A stretch of 64,000 nucleotides of DNA from Rhodothermales bacterium (lineage in GTDB: Bacteria; Bacteroidota; Rhodothermia; Rhodothermales; UBA10348), in contig JAEPNP010000001.1 of assembly GCA_017643395.1 (NCBI GenBank), positions 889,806 through 953,805 on the forward strand, read 5' to 3'. Position numbers and translations under genes: made by a program. Within the stretch, counting starts at the first letter, position 1; the number at the start of each line of letters is the position of its first letter. Shown in pieces: positions 1 to 7,646 of the stretch. The notes below the pieces were generated by a model. That model did no database searches. It worked only from the letters and a program-made list of their open reading frames with translations, and had not been told where the DNA came from.

Positions 1-419
1 TTGTAGTCCTCCAAGTCTACAGTAAGTACACCGACTCCCATCAGAATCCACTCTGAGAGAAACACCCTCATTCGGTATTGGAGATCAGAGAAGTGTTCGT
101 CTATGGACTCAAGACTTCTAAGGGTTTGGTGGATGGACAGTAGAAATTCACGGTTACCGTAGACCAATCTCCTCAACCTCTCTTTGGTGAGTTGCTGAAC
201 ATGACCATGATCCACCACGGTGTGGATTCTTCCCGTTTCATCTTGGTCGATGGTCAACCCCTCCCATAACCATTCGACCACTTCGTCCATCTTGGTGAGT
301 GTCTCGTCTGTGGTCTTCAAGAGAGACATCTCTGATACCTTCATCTTGAGATCGTTGTGGTCAAGTCTCAAGAGTGGGGACTCCGTTTCGTGGAGGTAGG
401 TATTGATCATCAGTCCCAT
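1..419 (-). CDS. Unknown protein, 3' end cut by window edge
   Basis: An open frame runs leftward from an ATG at 417-419 to base 1 without a stop, giving at least 139 codons (MGLMINTYLHETESPLLRLD at the start). A Shine-Dalgarno match, GGAGGTGAT, lies at 423-431, four bases from the ATG; this decides the start. The visible product is charged and largely helical-looking, with no signal peptide, membrane segment or motif I recognise. Arginines are mostly AGA/AGG and the base composition is AT-richer than the chromosome right of 2 kb, like the other genes of this block. It diverges from the gene at 704. It is probably a gene of an integrated element (inference from composition and the adjacent tRNA). 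No function can be assigned. Confidence 0.75.
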   Translation of the reverse strand, partial: MGLMINTYLHETESPLLRLDHNDLKMKVSEMSLLKTTDETLTKMDEVVEWLWEGLTIDQDETGRIHTVVDHGHVQQLTKERLRRLVYGNREFLLSIHQTLRSLESIDEHFSDLQYRMRVFLSEWILMGVGVLTVDLEDY

Positions 420-422
420 AGG

Positions 423-431
423 ATCACCTCC
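423..431 (-). promoter_or_regulatory. Strong Shine-Dalgarno site
   Basis: The minus strand reads GGAGGTGAT, matching the usual anti-Shine-Dalgarno tail of 16S rRNA, four bases before the ATG at 419. Few chromosomal genes in this window have a comparable site. Confidence 0.75.
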
Positions 432-562
432 GTCCGATTTGAACCTTTGTGTAGGGGTTCCACCCTCTCATTCCGAGTTGTCGTTGTGTCCGTTACGGTG
501 GACTGACCGTTGGTTGATTCAATCATCTTTAGAACCTCTATTTGTGATTATGCTAACGTTCG

Positions 563-671
563 TTGGGTATAACCAAATACTGTCTTATCATCCCATTGAA
601 CACACTTTTATACGCAAAAAGGTTGACATTGTTGCAATTTATGGGTATGTGTACAGATTCTCGGGTATAAC
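563..671. repeat. Three-part motif module, copy A
   Basis: TTGGGTATAAC (563-573), then TTTTATACGCAA (606-617), then TCGGGTATAAC (661-671). The same three elements recur at 1742-1852 in the same orientation with spacings differing by one base each. The module fills most of the 284-bp intergenic region between the divergent genes starting at 419 and 704. Read on the minus strand, the centre is TTGCGTATAAAA and the flanks are GTTATACCC, so each part contains a TATA-like core. They may be promoters or repressor/iteron sites of the element. The repetition is seen directly; the role is inference. Confidence 0.7.
623..651 (+). promoter_or_regulatory. Candidate promoter for the 704 gene
   Basis: TTGACA at 623-628 is followed after 17 bases by TATGTG at 646-651. 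The first hexamer is a perfect sigma-70 -35 box and the second a weak -10. Transcription would start about 45 bases before the ATG at 704, close to the GGGTATAAC element at 661-671, which would then overlap the start of the transcript as an operator could. Confidence 0.35.
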
Positions 672-703
672 ATTTTGAGATACCAAAGGGTGTCTACAGA
701 ATC

Positions 704-1285
704 ATGAGTGATGACGTATCCGAACTGAGGGAAAAACTCCTCCGTTGGAAAAGGGAGAACGAAGAGAAGAGGATTGGAAAGGGTGTCGATCTACCGATCC
801 CCTTCGAAGAATGGAGTACCGACTTTCGTCAATCCTTTGGTCGTGAGAGAACTCTTGTCAGAATGATTGACAAGAGGATTGCAGAACTTGAACCACTCGT
901 TTCAGAACTGAGTGAGGTTCAAGATTTCAATCGGACGATTAGAGAGACTCTTGGGTACCGACCAAAAACCGCGGTCACGTTCAAACGTGTTCGGGACTAC
1001 CTCTACACCTACGTGCGATTCACTTTGGGAAGGGTGAAACGTGGTGAACGAAAAGGAGAGATAGAAAGGGGTCGTTCGTTCAGACGAGAAAAGATGGTTC
1101 CAACAGATGTGGAACACCGTCTACGACGAAAAACAGGATTCAAGAAGGACCAACGTGGAATTTGGGTCGATGGAGATCTTGAATCCTACAAACGTGAATG
1201 TGTGGATTGGGGAATGGATTGGTGGAAGACCGAAGGGTTCGACAAACACTTCCAATCCATCAAGTTGGATCTACTTGATCATTGA
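704..1285 (+). CDS. Unknown charged protein of the AT-rich block
   Basis: 193 aa, rich in Lys, Arg and Glu, without a signal peptide or membrane segment. The first 25 residues (ELREKLLRWKRENEEKR) look helical. A very basic stretch lies near residues 115-135. The C-terminal part, with several Trp residues (RGIWVDGD, CVDWGMDWW), could be a small folded domain. I recognise no family. Codon use (AGA/AGG arginines, A/T third positions) matches the neighbouring short genes and differs from the chromosome. It is convergent with the 80-aa gene at 1464-1706. No strong Shine-Dalgarno site is present, only AAGGG about ten bases upstream. A DNA- or RNA-binding role would fit the charge but is speculation. 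Confidence 0.65.
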   Translation: MSDDVSELREKLLRWKRENEEKRIGKGVDLPIPFEEWSTDFRQSFGRERTLVRMIDKRIAELEPLVSELSEVQDFNRTIRETLGYRPKTAVTFKRVRDYLYTYVRFTLGRVKRGERKGEIERGRSFRREKMVPTDVEHRLRRKTGFKKDQRGIWVDGDLESYKRECVDWGMDWWKTEGFDKHFQSIKLDLLDH

Positions 1286-1463
1286 GATTCGACGAGCGAA
1301 GAACTTCGGCTACGAGATCCTTCGTTGACCACTCACACAACCACACTCCGACAATCAGTCCTACGTGTTTTAGGACTTGAGTAAACCGTTTCATCCGTTG
1401 ACCTCACAAGGGTTTTCCCATTAGAGGACTACAAAACGAATGATGTAACGGAATCGACCCCAC

Positions 1464-1706
1464 TTAGTGGATTGTGTCCATGTACCGTTGGACTTCTGAC
1501 TTGAGGTCGGTACGTGTGGGAACGTCCAATTTGAACGAGAACCAAAAACCTCGTTTTTCCTCCTTAGTCCCCCACCCTTGTGGGATTTTGATCGTCACCG
1601 AGTCCTTATACCGTCCATACACACGGTAGTCGGTGTTTTCGACGACGTGGTCGAGGAAGTCCATGATCAACTCGACCGCCTCTTTCTTCTGATTCTTATC
1701 CACCAT
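1464..1706 (-). CDS. Small unknown protein of the AT-rich block
   Basis: 80 aa, starting MVDKNQKKEAVELIMDFLDH. The ATG at 1704-1706 is preceded by a full AGGAGGT at 1714-1720, so the start is well supported. The pattern suggests one N-terminal helix, then beta strands (YRVYGRYKDSVTIKIP) and a second helix at the end; no family is recognised. Motif module copy B lies upstream (1742-1852) with its near flank 36 bases from the start codon. Convergent with the 704 gene; the 178 bases between them (1286-1463) show nothing I can name. Confidence 0.7.
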   Translation of the reverse strand: MVDKNQKKEAVELIMDFLDHVVENTDYRVYGRYKDSVTIKIPQGWGTKEEKRGFWFSFKLDVPTRTDLKSEVQRYMDTIH

Positions 1707-1713
1707 AATAGAT

Positions 1714-1720
1714 ACCTCCT
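1714..1720 (-). promoter_or_regulatory. Strong Shine-Dalgarno site
   Basis: The minus strand reads AGGAGGT seven bases before the ATG at 1706. It fixes the start of the 80-aa gene and resembles the site of the gene starting at 419. Confidence 0.75.
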
Positions 1721-1741
1721 ATCTGATTGGTAAATGGCCAT

Positions 1742-1852
1742 TTGGGTATAACATTGGAGTCACTCAATTGGCCCAATAACTGCTATTTTATACGCAACTT
1801 GGGGGTTTTTGTTACAGACACATGGGATGCGAAGGTCTTTCTTGGGTATAAC
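1742..1852. repeat. Three-part motif module, copy B
   Basis: TTGGGTATAAC (1742-1752), TTTTATACGCAA (1786-1797) and TTGGGTATAAC (1842-1852). Start-to-start spacings are 44 and 56 bases, against 43 and 55 in copy A at 563-671. Sequence between the elements is not conserved, so the elements and their spacing appear to be what is kept. It sits upstream of the minus-strand gene starting at 1706. Confidence 0.7.
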
Positions 1853-1864
1853 GCTTGGGTGTAG

Positions 1865-1892
1865 AAAAGGGGGGGCGTCGATCCCCCCCCCC
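1865..1892 (-). terminator. G7/C10 hairpin, probable second terminator
   Basis: A run of seven G (1869-1875), a 7-base loop (CGTCGAT) and a run of ten C (1883-1892) can form a very stable stem. On the minus strand it is followed by TTTT (1868-1865). It lies just beyond the terminator at 1911-1959 in the reading direction of the tRNA, so the two would act in series. Confidence 0.5.
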
Positions 1893-1910
1893 AAGTCAGA
1901 CCCAAGTCAT

Positions 1911-1959
1911 AAAAAAGGGGGACAGAAGAAAGGGTAGATCCCCTAACTCCTTGTCCCCC
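1911..1959 (-). terminator. Intrinsic terminator downstream of tRNA-Gln
   Basis: On the minus strand, GGGGGACA (1959-1952) pairs with TGTCCCCC (1924-1917) and is followed by six T (1916-1911). A smaller AGGG/CCCT hairpin can form inside the loop. It begins four bases past the 3' end of the tRNA gene and would end its transcript before the AT-rich block. Confidence 0.75.
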
Positions 1960-1962
1960 ATG

Positions 1963-2035
1963 TTGCCCTACAAGGATTCGAACCTTGAACCTCCTGATCC
2001 AGAGTCAGGCGCTCTGCCAATTGAGCTATAGGGCA
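1963..2035 (-). tRNA. tRNA-Gln (anticodon CTG)
   Basis: The minus strand folds as a full cloverleaf of 73 bases. The acceptor arms TGCCCTA/TAGGGCA pair over seven bases with discriminator A. The D arm is GCTC/GAGC. The anticodon arm is CCTGA-CTCTGGA-TCAGG with CTG at positions 34-36, reading CAG (Gln). A five-base variable loop follows, then the T arm CAAGG-TTCGAAT-CCTTG. CCA is not encoded. Its 3' end faces the AT-rich block at 1-1962, which starts within a few bases. tRNA 3' ends are the standard target of tyrosine recombinases, so this gene is a likely attachment site. No integrase is visible in the 1.96 kb shown. Confidence 0.95.
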
Positions 2036-2164
2036 AATGATCTCGCGCGTAGCAAGATAGCGTCCCCAAATGTCGATGGGACAACCGCAGTTCCGGGCCT
2101 ACGGCTTTTTCAGCAGACACACACAAACCCAGCCTGTGGTACGTCAACCATCGAATGACCATTT

Positions 2165-2725
2165 CTACGAGCGGCGCGGGCGCCGCGAAACCGGCTGCCC
2201 ATCGGCACACGAAATGACCATCAAGTCATCATTCGTCAATAAGAACAGGGCGATTTGCTCCCACTTTCGCGCGAGGGCCAGGGCCTGCTCCTCTCCCAAT
2301 CCGCACAACGCCACGCTTTCCTCACTCAAGAGGCCATCCTGAGAACTTCCGACCACGGGCCAGTAGGTCCATCCGTGGTCCGCTACTTCGCGTAGCATTG
2401 TCGCCTGACGGTCTTCGTTTTCCATGGCGGAGAGCGGCACGCCGTTAGGATTGTGAGCTGTGACCCCATAGATGGGGTCTCCGGGAAGCTCTTCAACGGC
2501 CCCGTGGCCTGTCCAACGCACTCCAAAAGAGTCTGTGATGATGGTCTGTTGATAGGCCTTCCAGCGGCGATCCTCCGCCTCCGCGGGAAATACCAGCCGC
2601 AGTTCCTGAATCAGCGCGCCCTCTCGACTTCCCTCGACGCTGGCCAAGGCGTCTACGCGTCGCACATACGCTTCGGCAGGTTCGTCCTGACCGTCTGGGG
2701 ATACAACAAGCCAAATTGTGTTCAT
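2165..2725 (-). CDS. DUF3293 domain protein
   Basis: 186 aa, cytoplasmic, no signal peptide. The C-terminal half carries the DUF3293 pattern: a TAHNPNG motif at residues 89-95, a MENEDRQ segment at 101-107, a P-V-x-G turn near 123-126, then EES at 135-137 and a helix ending in the WEQIALFL strand. The function of the family is unknown to me. It lies 129 bases upstream of tRNA-Gln on the same strand; that gap holds nothing recognisable. The gene begins 19 bases after the stop of the cytochrome-LRR gene, so the two may be co-transcribed. Family assignment is fairly confident from the motif order. Confidence 0.8.
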   Translation of the reverse strand: MNTIWLVVSPDGQDEPAEAYVRRVDALASVEGSREGALIQELRLVFPAEAEDRRWKAYQQTIITDSFGVRWTGHGAVEELPGDPIYGVTAHNPNGVPLSAMENEDRQATMLREVADHGWTYWPVVGSSQDGLLSEESVALCGLGEEQALALARKWEQIALFLLTNDDLMVISCADGQPVSRRPRRS

Positions 2726-2744
2726 CGCTCAATCGCTTGGATAG

Positions 2745-4052
2745 TCATAGTTCGCCTGCCGGGCTCCCCCACAGGTACAGCCCCGGCACATGCTCAACCG
2801 CGGAAGCATCCTCCACCGCCGTTTCCGACAGATTCAGGTACTCCAAATACTCCAACCCCGCCAACGCAGACACATCCACCACCCCGGTTTTCTGCAGCCA
2901 AATCTTCTCCAGGTGCCGCATCCCCGCAAGCGCGGACACATCCGTCACATCACTCCGCGCCATATCCAGCCACACCACCTGATCCGCCAGCCCAAGCAGC
3001 GCACGCCCCCCATCGCCCAGACAGGCCTCTGCCGTATCACACCGCACCTGCAGAAACGGCTCCCCCTCCGCCACCGGCTGCACCCGCGCGCCGCGTGAGG
3101 TCAGCGCGTAGATCATCTCCTCCATCGCCGGCTCCACGTCCAGCGCCCAGACACCCGTCCGCACCGCCCCGAGACCGGCCGCCTCCAGAATCTGCTGCAC
3201 GTCCGGCGGCAACCCCGCCTCCGCCAGCGTGCGCTCAAACGACGCTCCGTCCGCCACCCACCACGCCAGCAACCTCGCGTGCGATGGGCTCAGCACCGGC
3301 CCGTCACGCGGCGGCATGACCTTCTCCTCCCCGGGCGGCAGCAGCGTGCGCTGAATCAGCGGACTCGCCTCGGGTCGCCCGGCCAGCACCACAGCCCCGT
3401 CTCCGCCACCGGCCTCAATCCCGTCGCGGGAACGCAGGTCGAGATTGCCGCGCATCCGCCCAGCGCCGTGGCAGGATGTGCAGGACGCCTCGAGAATCGG
3501 CTGCACCACGCCACTAAACACCGTGGTCGTATCGGGATCACCCAGCCGCAGCCCGGGCGCCGGAGAACCCAGCACAGGCCGCAAGGCCGCAGGCGCATGC
3601 TCACTCAGAAAGTCCGGCCCGTGTGTCAGCGATCCGCCCTCATGCCCGACCACCACCAGCAGCGGTAACACCACCAAAGAGGCCAGGCGCGGCAACAGCG
3701 GCATCGCCACCGCAAACACGGTAAGCCCCACCGCTCCGAACTTGTGCCACCGCAGCGTCTCTGCTTCATACCCGCCGGCCTGCGCCATACTCAGCCCGGC
3801 CGCCAGCGCCACGACCCCGATCCACGCCCCCAGCAGATACAACCGCTGCGCCCAGGCTTGCTCCGGTCCGACAAACTCCGCCAGCACCGCCACCACCAGC
3901 ACGCCGATCGGCAGGTGGACCAGCGCCGGATGAAACCGCCCGAAGAACCGCGCCGCATCAGACGGCGAGTCCGCCGGATCCAACCCCAGCAGCAACGCCA
4001 CGACGGCCACCAGAACAGCCGCCAGATGGAATCTCAGAACGCGCACAGACAT
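2745..4052 (-). CDS. Membrane cytochrome c-like protein with leucine-rich repeats
   Basis: About 435 aa from the ATG at 4052; an upstream in-frame start at 4109 would overlap the divergent gene and lacks support. The N-terminal 140 residues contain four or five hydrophobic segments with HPALVHLPIG at 41-50, as in DUF2231-type membrane domains. Residues 175-285 form a planctomycete-type cytochrome domain with one haem-binding CTSCH at 191-195 and a later MPP motif that may supply the distal Met. The C-terminal ~90 residues are leucine-rich-repeat-like (DVTDVSALAGM, VVDVSALAGLEYLEYL). Related proteins in Planctomycetes and Rhodothermota pair such domains; their substrate is unknown. Probably a membrane-bound electron-transfer protein facing the periplasm. 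Confidence 0.8.
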   Translation of the reverse strand: MSVRVLRFHLAAVLVAVVALLLGLDPADSPSDAARFFGRFHPALVHLPIGVLVVAVLAEFVGPEQAWAQRLYLLGAWIGVVALAAGLSMAQAGGYEAETLRWHKFGAVGLTVFAVAMPLLPRLASLVVLPLLVVVGHEGGSLTHGPDFLSEHAPAALRPVLGSPAPGLRLGDPDTTTVFSGVVQPILEASCTSCHGAGRMRGNLDLRSRDGIEAGGGDGAVVLAGRPEASPLIQRTLLPPGEEKVMPPRDGPVLSPSHARLLAWWVADGASFERTLAEAGLPPDVQQILEAAGLGAVRTGVWALDVEPAMEEMIYALTSRGARVQPVAEGEPFLQVRCDTAEACLGDGGRALLGLADQVVWLDMARSDVTDVSALAGMRHLEKIWLQKTGVVDVSALAGLEYLEYLNLSETAVEDASAVEHVPGLYLWGSPAGEL

Positions 4053-4123
4053 GACGTCGCCAGAATCGTCTGCCCCGACGGCTTGGGTCAAGTAGATTGA
4101 AGACCGCATCGCCCGGAGCTGCC

Positions 4124-5164
4124 ATGAATCGCCGCGCTTTCGTCAGGACCGCCGCCACGGGAATCGCCGCGTTGCCGGCGCTGCCCACCATCATCTCGAA
4201 GCGTGCGCTGTCGGGCATCATCATTGGCCACGGCGACTACCGCTACGAGGTGGACCTCGAGTGGGGGAACCTGGACCCGATGGCGCACCCGGTGAAGAAC
4301 TGCCATGAGATGGTGCAGGACGCGGCGGGTCGCCTCATTATGATCACGGATGAGACGCGCAACAACGTGCTGATCTACGATCGCTCGGGCCGGCTCCTGG
4401 ACTCCTGGGGCACTGAGTACCCATACGGCCACGGGCTGACGCTCTCCGGGGACACCCTTTGGATCTGCGACAACGGCTTCGACGGCAACCCGCGCGTGGT
4501 CCAGACCACGCTGGACGGGCGCGTGCTGCAACAACTCCCCACCCCACAGGAAGTCGGCGCCTACGAGACAGACCAGAACTACCGACCAACAGAGACCGCA
4601 GTCGCCCCCAACGGCGACATCTACGTGGCCGACGGCTACGGCTCTCAGTTCGTCCTGCAGTTCTCCCCCACAGGAGACTTCATCCGCAAGTTCGGCGGCA
4701 GCGGCAACGAAGACGCCCAGTTCTCGACGGTGCACGGAGTCGCCATCGACACCAGGGGCGGGGCCGAGCCAACACTGATTTGCACATCGCGCGGACACAA
4801 CGCGTTCAAGCGCTTCACCCTCGACGGGGAGTACCTGGAGACCGTCTTCCTGCCCGGCGCCTACGTGTGCCGACCGGTAATGCATGGCGACATGCTCTTC
4901 AGCGGCGTGTGCTGGTCGCGGCTGCGCTACCTCAACCAGACGCCCAACTCGGGCTTCGTCACGATCCTCGACAGGGACAACCGCGTGGTGTCCAACCCGG
5001 GCGGCACCGCGCCGGAATACCGGGACGGCGAACTCCAGCTGATGGTGCAGCAGGAGGACCTCTTCCGCCACTGTCACGACGTGTGCGTGGACGCGGATAA
5101 AAACCTGTACGTGTGCCAGTGGAACGCCGAGCAGACGTACCCGATCAGGCTGGTGCGGGTCTAG
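4124..5164 (+). CDS. Tat-exported NHL/six-bladed beta-propeller protein
   Basis: 346 aa from the ATG at 4124; an in-frame ATG at 4097 only adds residues before the signal. The N-terminus MNRRAFVRTAATGIAALPAL is a twin-arginine signal. The rest is a run of beta-propeller blades with NHL-type phrases: VQDAAGRLIMITDE, VAPNGDIYVADGYG, KFGGSGNEDAQF, VDADKNLYVCQWN. Similar proteins are annotated as NHL repeat or peptidylglycine-monooxygenase-like lyases, but I see no evidence for a specific reaction. Divergent from the cytochrome-LRR gene (71 bases between). Its stop TAG (5162-5164) overlaps the stop of the convergent peptidase gene in the shared tetranucleotide CTAG. Confidence 0.82.
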   Translation: MNRRAFVRTAATGIAALPALPTIISKRALSGIIIGHGDYRYEVDLEWGNLDPMAHPVKNCHEMVQDAAGRLIMITDETRNNVLIYDRSGRLLDSWGTEYPYGHGLTLSGDTLWICDNGFDGNPRVVQTTLDGRVLQQLPTPQEVGAYETDQNYRPTETAVAPNGDIYVADGYGSQFVLQFSPTGDFIRKFGGSGNEDAQFSTVHGVAIDTRGGAEPTLICTSRGHNAFKRFTLDGEYLETVFLPGAYVCRPVMHGDMLFSGVCWSRLRYLNQTPNSGFVTILDRDNRVVSNPGGTAPEYRDGELQLMVQQEDLFRHCHDVCVDADKNLYVCQWNAEQTYPIRLVRV

Positions 5165-7581
5165 TCGTTTCCGACCGGACCGTCTACCGATACGCGCCGC
5201 GGCACGGCGTCGCGCACGTGGTTGTCCAGCCAGTTCGAGGTCTCCCACAGCATGTGCATCACCGACTCGCGGGCGCGATAACCGTGGCTCTCATGCGGCA
5301 GCATCACCAGGCGCGCGGTGCCGCCGAGGCCCTTGAGCGCGTGGTAGAATCGCTCGCTCTGCACGGGGAAGGTGCCGGAGTTGTTGTCGGCCATGCCGTG
5401 GATCAGCAGGATGGGCTCGTCGACATGGTCCGCATTCATGAAGGGCGACATGGCGAAGTACGTCTCAGGCGCTTCCCAGAAGGTCCTCGGCTCAGCCTGG
5501 AATCCGAACGGCGTCAGTGACCGGTTGTAGGCGCCGCTTCGGGCGATGCCGGCGCGGAAGAGATCCGAATGCGCCAGCAGGTTCGCCGTCATGAACGCAC
5601 CGTAGGAATGGCCGGCGATGGCCACGCGGTCCCGGTCCACGACACCGCGGGAAACGCCCGCATCGATGGCCGCCTCGGCGTTCATGACCAGTTGCTCGAC
5701 AAACGAGTCGTTCGGCTGGGCGTCACCCTCGCCGATCACCGGCATCGCCGCGTTGTTGATGACGGCATAGCCCCGCGTCACAAACGGCACTGCGCCGCTG
5801 GCGGACACGCTCGTGAACCGGAACGGCGATCCGGTGGTCTGGCTGGCCGCGGCGGCCGACTTGAACTCGCGCGGGTAGGCCCAGACCAGCGCCGGAAGCG
5901 GACCATCCCGGTCGCGCTCGTAGCCCGGCGGCAGGTAGAGCGTCGCCGACAGCTTCACGCCGTCCTTGCGCTCGTATGTGATCAGCTCCTTGTGCACGTC
6001 CTTCAGATCCGGGTACGGATGCGGGAAGTCGGTGACGGCGGTTGTCTCCCCACTGCCAAGCTCCACCAGCGCGTAGTTCGGCGGGTCGTCGACCGCCTCT
6101 GTGCGAATCAGCAGGTGCCCATCGCCCACCAGGCCGATGGGTGATTCATACCGGGGATCCCGGGATCGAAAGACCTCCTCCACGGAGCCGTCCGACAGGT
6201 TGCGGAGCTGTACGAAGGGACGCTGCCCATCGGCCGATGCGCCCGCGCCGGTGAAGTACACGGCGTCTCCTCGGGTAGCCAGCACGTAGCCCATCTCGCC
6301 CTCATGGAACATCGGGGAGCCGGGATCTGCGTAGCGGTCCTCGTAGGACACGTCCATGACCAGGGTCTGATCACCGTTGTCATCGACCCGATACATGCGG
6401 CGCGCACGGTTCTGCACCCAGCGCTCCTGCACCAGGAAGTAGCCCTCATCGCTCCAGAAAGCGCCGGCGTAGCGGTACTTCAGGGTGGCGATGCGGGCAG
6501 GATCGCCGTCGAACGGCGCGGCGAGGTGGAACATGGCATCGCGCTCTTCGGCCTCGACCTTGCCGTCGCCGCCGTCAATGGCCTCGACCCAGGCGAGCGT
6601 GGCGGGCTGGTCCTGTCGCCATGCCTCGGAGCGCACGCCGAGGTAGGTGGAGCCGAAGCCCGTGGGGATGTTCTCGATGGCGGGTTGGTCGGCCAGGCGG
6701 AAAACGAGGCTGCCGTCTGTGGCAGCGATGACATCCGAGTAGCTCGGGAAGCGGCTGGCTGGCACCAGGTACGAGTACGGCCGATGCACCGTGCTCACCA
6801 GGAGATACCGTCCGTCGGGCGATGGGGTGAAGCCCATGTAGATGTTGGGATCTCCCAGCGGCGTGACCATGCCGTTCAGGCCCACCCGAGCGAGCTGCGA
6901 GGTGGCGAAATGCTCGAATACGTCCTCGTCATGCGGCGAAGCCAGCAAATCCTGATACGTACGGGCGGCGGCAGCCTGCCCATCGGTCTGCTGTACCACC
7001 GGGGTGGTGGGCACGTCCGGTGCGGCCGGGGCGTCACCGGCGCCATCCGGCACCAGCAGGGCGTAGAGGGATTCCCCGTCCGGCGCCCACCGGTAGGGCC
7101 ATCCGCGCACGGCGTTGACGTCGGTGGTGATGAGGCGACGGGCGCTGCCCGATTCCGCATCGGCCACCCAGAGCTCGATGCCGTCCAGGCGTGTCACTGC
7201 AAACGCCAGGTGCCGACTGTCCGGCGACCAGTTCGCGTACGAGATGCGCACGTCATCGGGCAGGCCGGTCACTCGCTGCGCGTTCCCGGGGGCGACCTCT
7301 TTGAAGCTGATGCCCGTCGTGTAGGTGGTCCGGCTGGGACCAAACGTGCGCGGATTGATGCGCAGACCGCCGAGCCGCAATTCGGGCTGGGCGAGGTCCT
7401 CGATCGTCGGCCGTGCCTGCCGATCCAGGATCGCCATCATCGCGTTGTCGGGGCTGATGCTGACCTGCGGGGCAGAGGGCGCATCGACCAGGCGCGCCAG
7501 CTCATCCGGCGGGGTCTGGTACTGGGCGGTGGCGGTGGCAACCAGAAAGAGGCTGCAGACGAGAAGGCGGAGTCGCAACAT
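5161..7581 (-). CDS. S9 family prolyl-oligopeptidase-like peptidase, exported
   Basis: 806 aa. The start chosen is the ATG at 7581, giving the signal peptide MLRLRLLVCSLFLVATATAQ; the open frame extends 85 codons further but without signal character. An N-terminal propeller (YANWSPDSRHLAF, FTPSPDGRYLLVS) precedes a C-terminal alpha/beta-hydrolase with the catalytic triad visible as GHSYG (Ser659), MADN (Asp732) and ESHG (His766). The closest family type is S9D, glutamyl-endopeptidase-like. It should cleave peptides in the periplasm or outside the cell. Its stop is shared with the convergent propeller gene. No Shine-Dalgarno site is evident. Confidence 0.9.
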   Translation of the reverse strand: MLRLRLLVCSLFLVATATAQYQTPPDELARLVDAPSAPQVSISPDNAMMAILDRQARPTIEDLAQPELRLGGLRINPRTFGPSRTTYTTGISFKEVAPGNAQRVTGLPDDVRISYANWSPDSRHLAFAVTRLDGIELWVADAESGSARRLITTDVNAVRGWPYRWAPDGESLYALLVPDGAGDAPAAPDVPTTPVVQQTDGQAAAARTYQDLLASPHDEDVFEHFATSQLARVGLNGMVTPLGDPNIYMGFTPSPDGRYLLVSTVHRPYSYLVPASRFPSYSDVIAATDGSLVFRLADQPAIENIPTGFGSTYLGVRSEAWRQDQPATLAWVEAIDGGDGKVEAEERDAMFHLAAPFDGDPARIATLKYRYAGAFWSDEGYFLVQERWVQNRARRMYRVDDNGDQTLVMDVSYEDRYADPGSPMFHEGEMGYVLATRGDAVYFTGAGASADGQRPFVQLRNLSDGSVEEVFRSRDPRYESPIGLVGDGHLLIRTEAVDDPPNYALVELGSGETTAVTDFPHPYPDLKDVHKELITYERKDGVKLSATLYLPPGYERDRDGPLPALVWAYPREFKSAAAASQTTGSPFRFTSVSASGAVPFVTRGYAVINNAAMPVIGEGDAQPNDSFVEQLVMNAEAAIDAGVSRGVVDRDRVAIAGHSYGAFMTANLLAHSDLFRAGIARSGAYNRSLTPFGFQAEPRTFWEAPETYFAMSPFMNADHVDEPILLIHGMADNNSGTFPVQSERFYHALKGLGGTARLVMLPHESHGYRARESVMHMLWETSNWLDNHVRDAVPRRVSVDGPVGND

Positions 7582-7646
7582 GGCGTCAGGGGATTGGCGG
7601 GAGCCCAACATATCCGGGGGCGCGGAATCCGGCAACCCGGCGGCGA

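Noticed and set aside
403-678. 91-aa plus-strand open frame
   Set aside because: It overlaps the start and ribosome site of the well-supported minus-strand gene at 419 and runs through the repeated promoter-like module; composition is that of an intergenic region.
1968-2210. 80-aa minus-strand open frame
   Set aside because: It reads through nearly the whole tRNA-Gln gene, so it is a chance frame.
2453-3319. 288-aa proline-rich plus-strand open frame
   Set aside because: It is antisense to the cytochrome-LRR gene and the start of DUF3293; its proline/alanine runs are the usual shadow of GC-rich coding DNA.
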